Source of the DNA: Chthoniobacterales bacterium
Lineage (GTDB): Bacteria > Verrucomicrobiota > Verrucomicrobiia > Chthoniobacterales > UBA10450
Direction of reading: 5' to 3'
NCBI GenBank assembly: GCA_013697015.1
Contig: JACCXL010000211.1
Location: forward strand, 1 to 6,847
DNA: 6,847 nt
Below, piece by piece: positions 6,587-6,847 of this stretch (its first letter is position 1; every line of letters begins with the position of its first letter). The position numbers and the translations under genes are program-made. Under the pieces are notes generated by a model. The model saw nothing but the letters and a program-made list of their open reading frames with translations. It was not told the DNA's origin and searched no databases.

Positions 6587-6847
6587 TTACCGGACTGATC
6601 TGCCCGGTTCGCCTGTCTTTTGCGCGATCAGCACAGAATCGTGCCACTTGTTACTCTCGTTGTCGTAAGACGGCAAATCTTCCCACTGCGTCCATGCTTC
6701 GAGAACATCCAGATCCGCGTAGCGCGCGAGCGCTCGCAATCCGTCTGGATAAATGCGCCAGCAATCCAGCGGGAAGCGATGTTCCGGTCCGCTGGAGGGG
6801 ACAATGATGCAGCAGAGCCCGCCGGCCTTGAGCGCGCGCGCCACCTG
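6587..6847 (-). CDS. Class I SAM-dependent methyltransferase, C-terminal part (5' end outside window)
   Basis: The frame is open from the right edge to a TAA at 6587-6589, about 86 visible residues. ARALKAGGLCCIIVPSSG corresponds to the 'R.LKPGG' strand and turn near the end of the class I methyltransferase fold, followed by PEHRFPLDCWRIYPDGLRAL, a strongly patterned segment seen in methyltransferases of polysaccharide clusters. WHDSVLIAQK gives the final beta strand. The SAM-binding motif I lies outside the window. A GTG at 6844 is inside the conserved fold and is not a start. The downstream membrane-protein gene follows after 64 bases on the same strand, suggesting one operon. Substrate unknown; a sugar or acceptor in the same glycan pathway is plausible. 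Confidence 0.85.
   Translation of the reverse strand, partial: QVARALKAGGLCCIIVPSSGPEHRFPLDCWRIYPDGLRALARYADLDVLEAWTQWEDLPSYDNESNKWHDSVLIAQKTGEPGRSVR

Noticed and set aside
6587..6844. Complete small gene starting at GTG 6844
   Set aside because: The GTG falls inside the conserved 'R.LK.GG' end of a methyltransferase fold and the frame continues to the window edge, so this is a partial gene.

Overview
The window reads as part of a surface-polysaccharide or glycoconjugate assembly locus: two SAM-dependent methyltransferases, one modular GT2 glycosyltransferase, and two polytopic membrane proteins of GT-C type. The DNA is GC-rich, ribosome binding sites are weak or absent, and the protein style (GT2 enzymes preceded by repeated 'GW...RxDV...SGF' modules, Trm112-like methyltransferases, WDEW/NNEHR membrane proteins) resembles Verrucomicrobiota, perhaps Chthoniobacterales. 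The taxonomic guess comes from remembered family resemblance, not from a search. No tRNA, rRNA, CRISPR array or insertion sequence is visible.

Layout, left to right. Positions 1909 to 1 (minus) hold a GT2 glycosyltransferase that runs off the left edge. Its frame is open over 636 codons, and three tandem copies of an accessory module precede the catalytic domain. Positions 2896 to 2147 (minus) hold a Trm112-like/class I methyltransferase whose last ~35 residues appear to lie in another frame (to 2046), so a one-base indel is likely. Positions 2897-3203 are a divergent intergenic region with an 18-bp palindrome and a possible -10 box. Positions 3204-4692 (plus) hold a GT-C-like membrane glycosyltransferase split into two frames by an apparent extra base near 3911-3921. 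Positions 6522 to 4666 (minus) hold a 618-residue membrane protein with GT-C-like loop motifs and a C-terminal copy of the same kind of module found in the GT2 enzyme; its 3' end overlaps the plus-strand gene by 27 bp. Positions 6847 to 6587 (minus) hold the C-terminal end of another methyltransferase, entering from the right edge.

Inferred division of labour: the GT2 enzyme uses nucleotide sugars at the cytoplasmic face, the membrane proteins act with lipid-linked donors on the outer face of the membrane, and the methyltransferases modify sugars or acceptors. The two most notable observations are the shared accessory module, present three times in the GT2 enzyme and once more divergently at the end of the 618-residue membrane protein, and two separate single-base frame breaks in neighbouring genes. 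The frame breaks are either sequencing/assembly errors or early decay.
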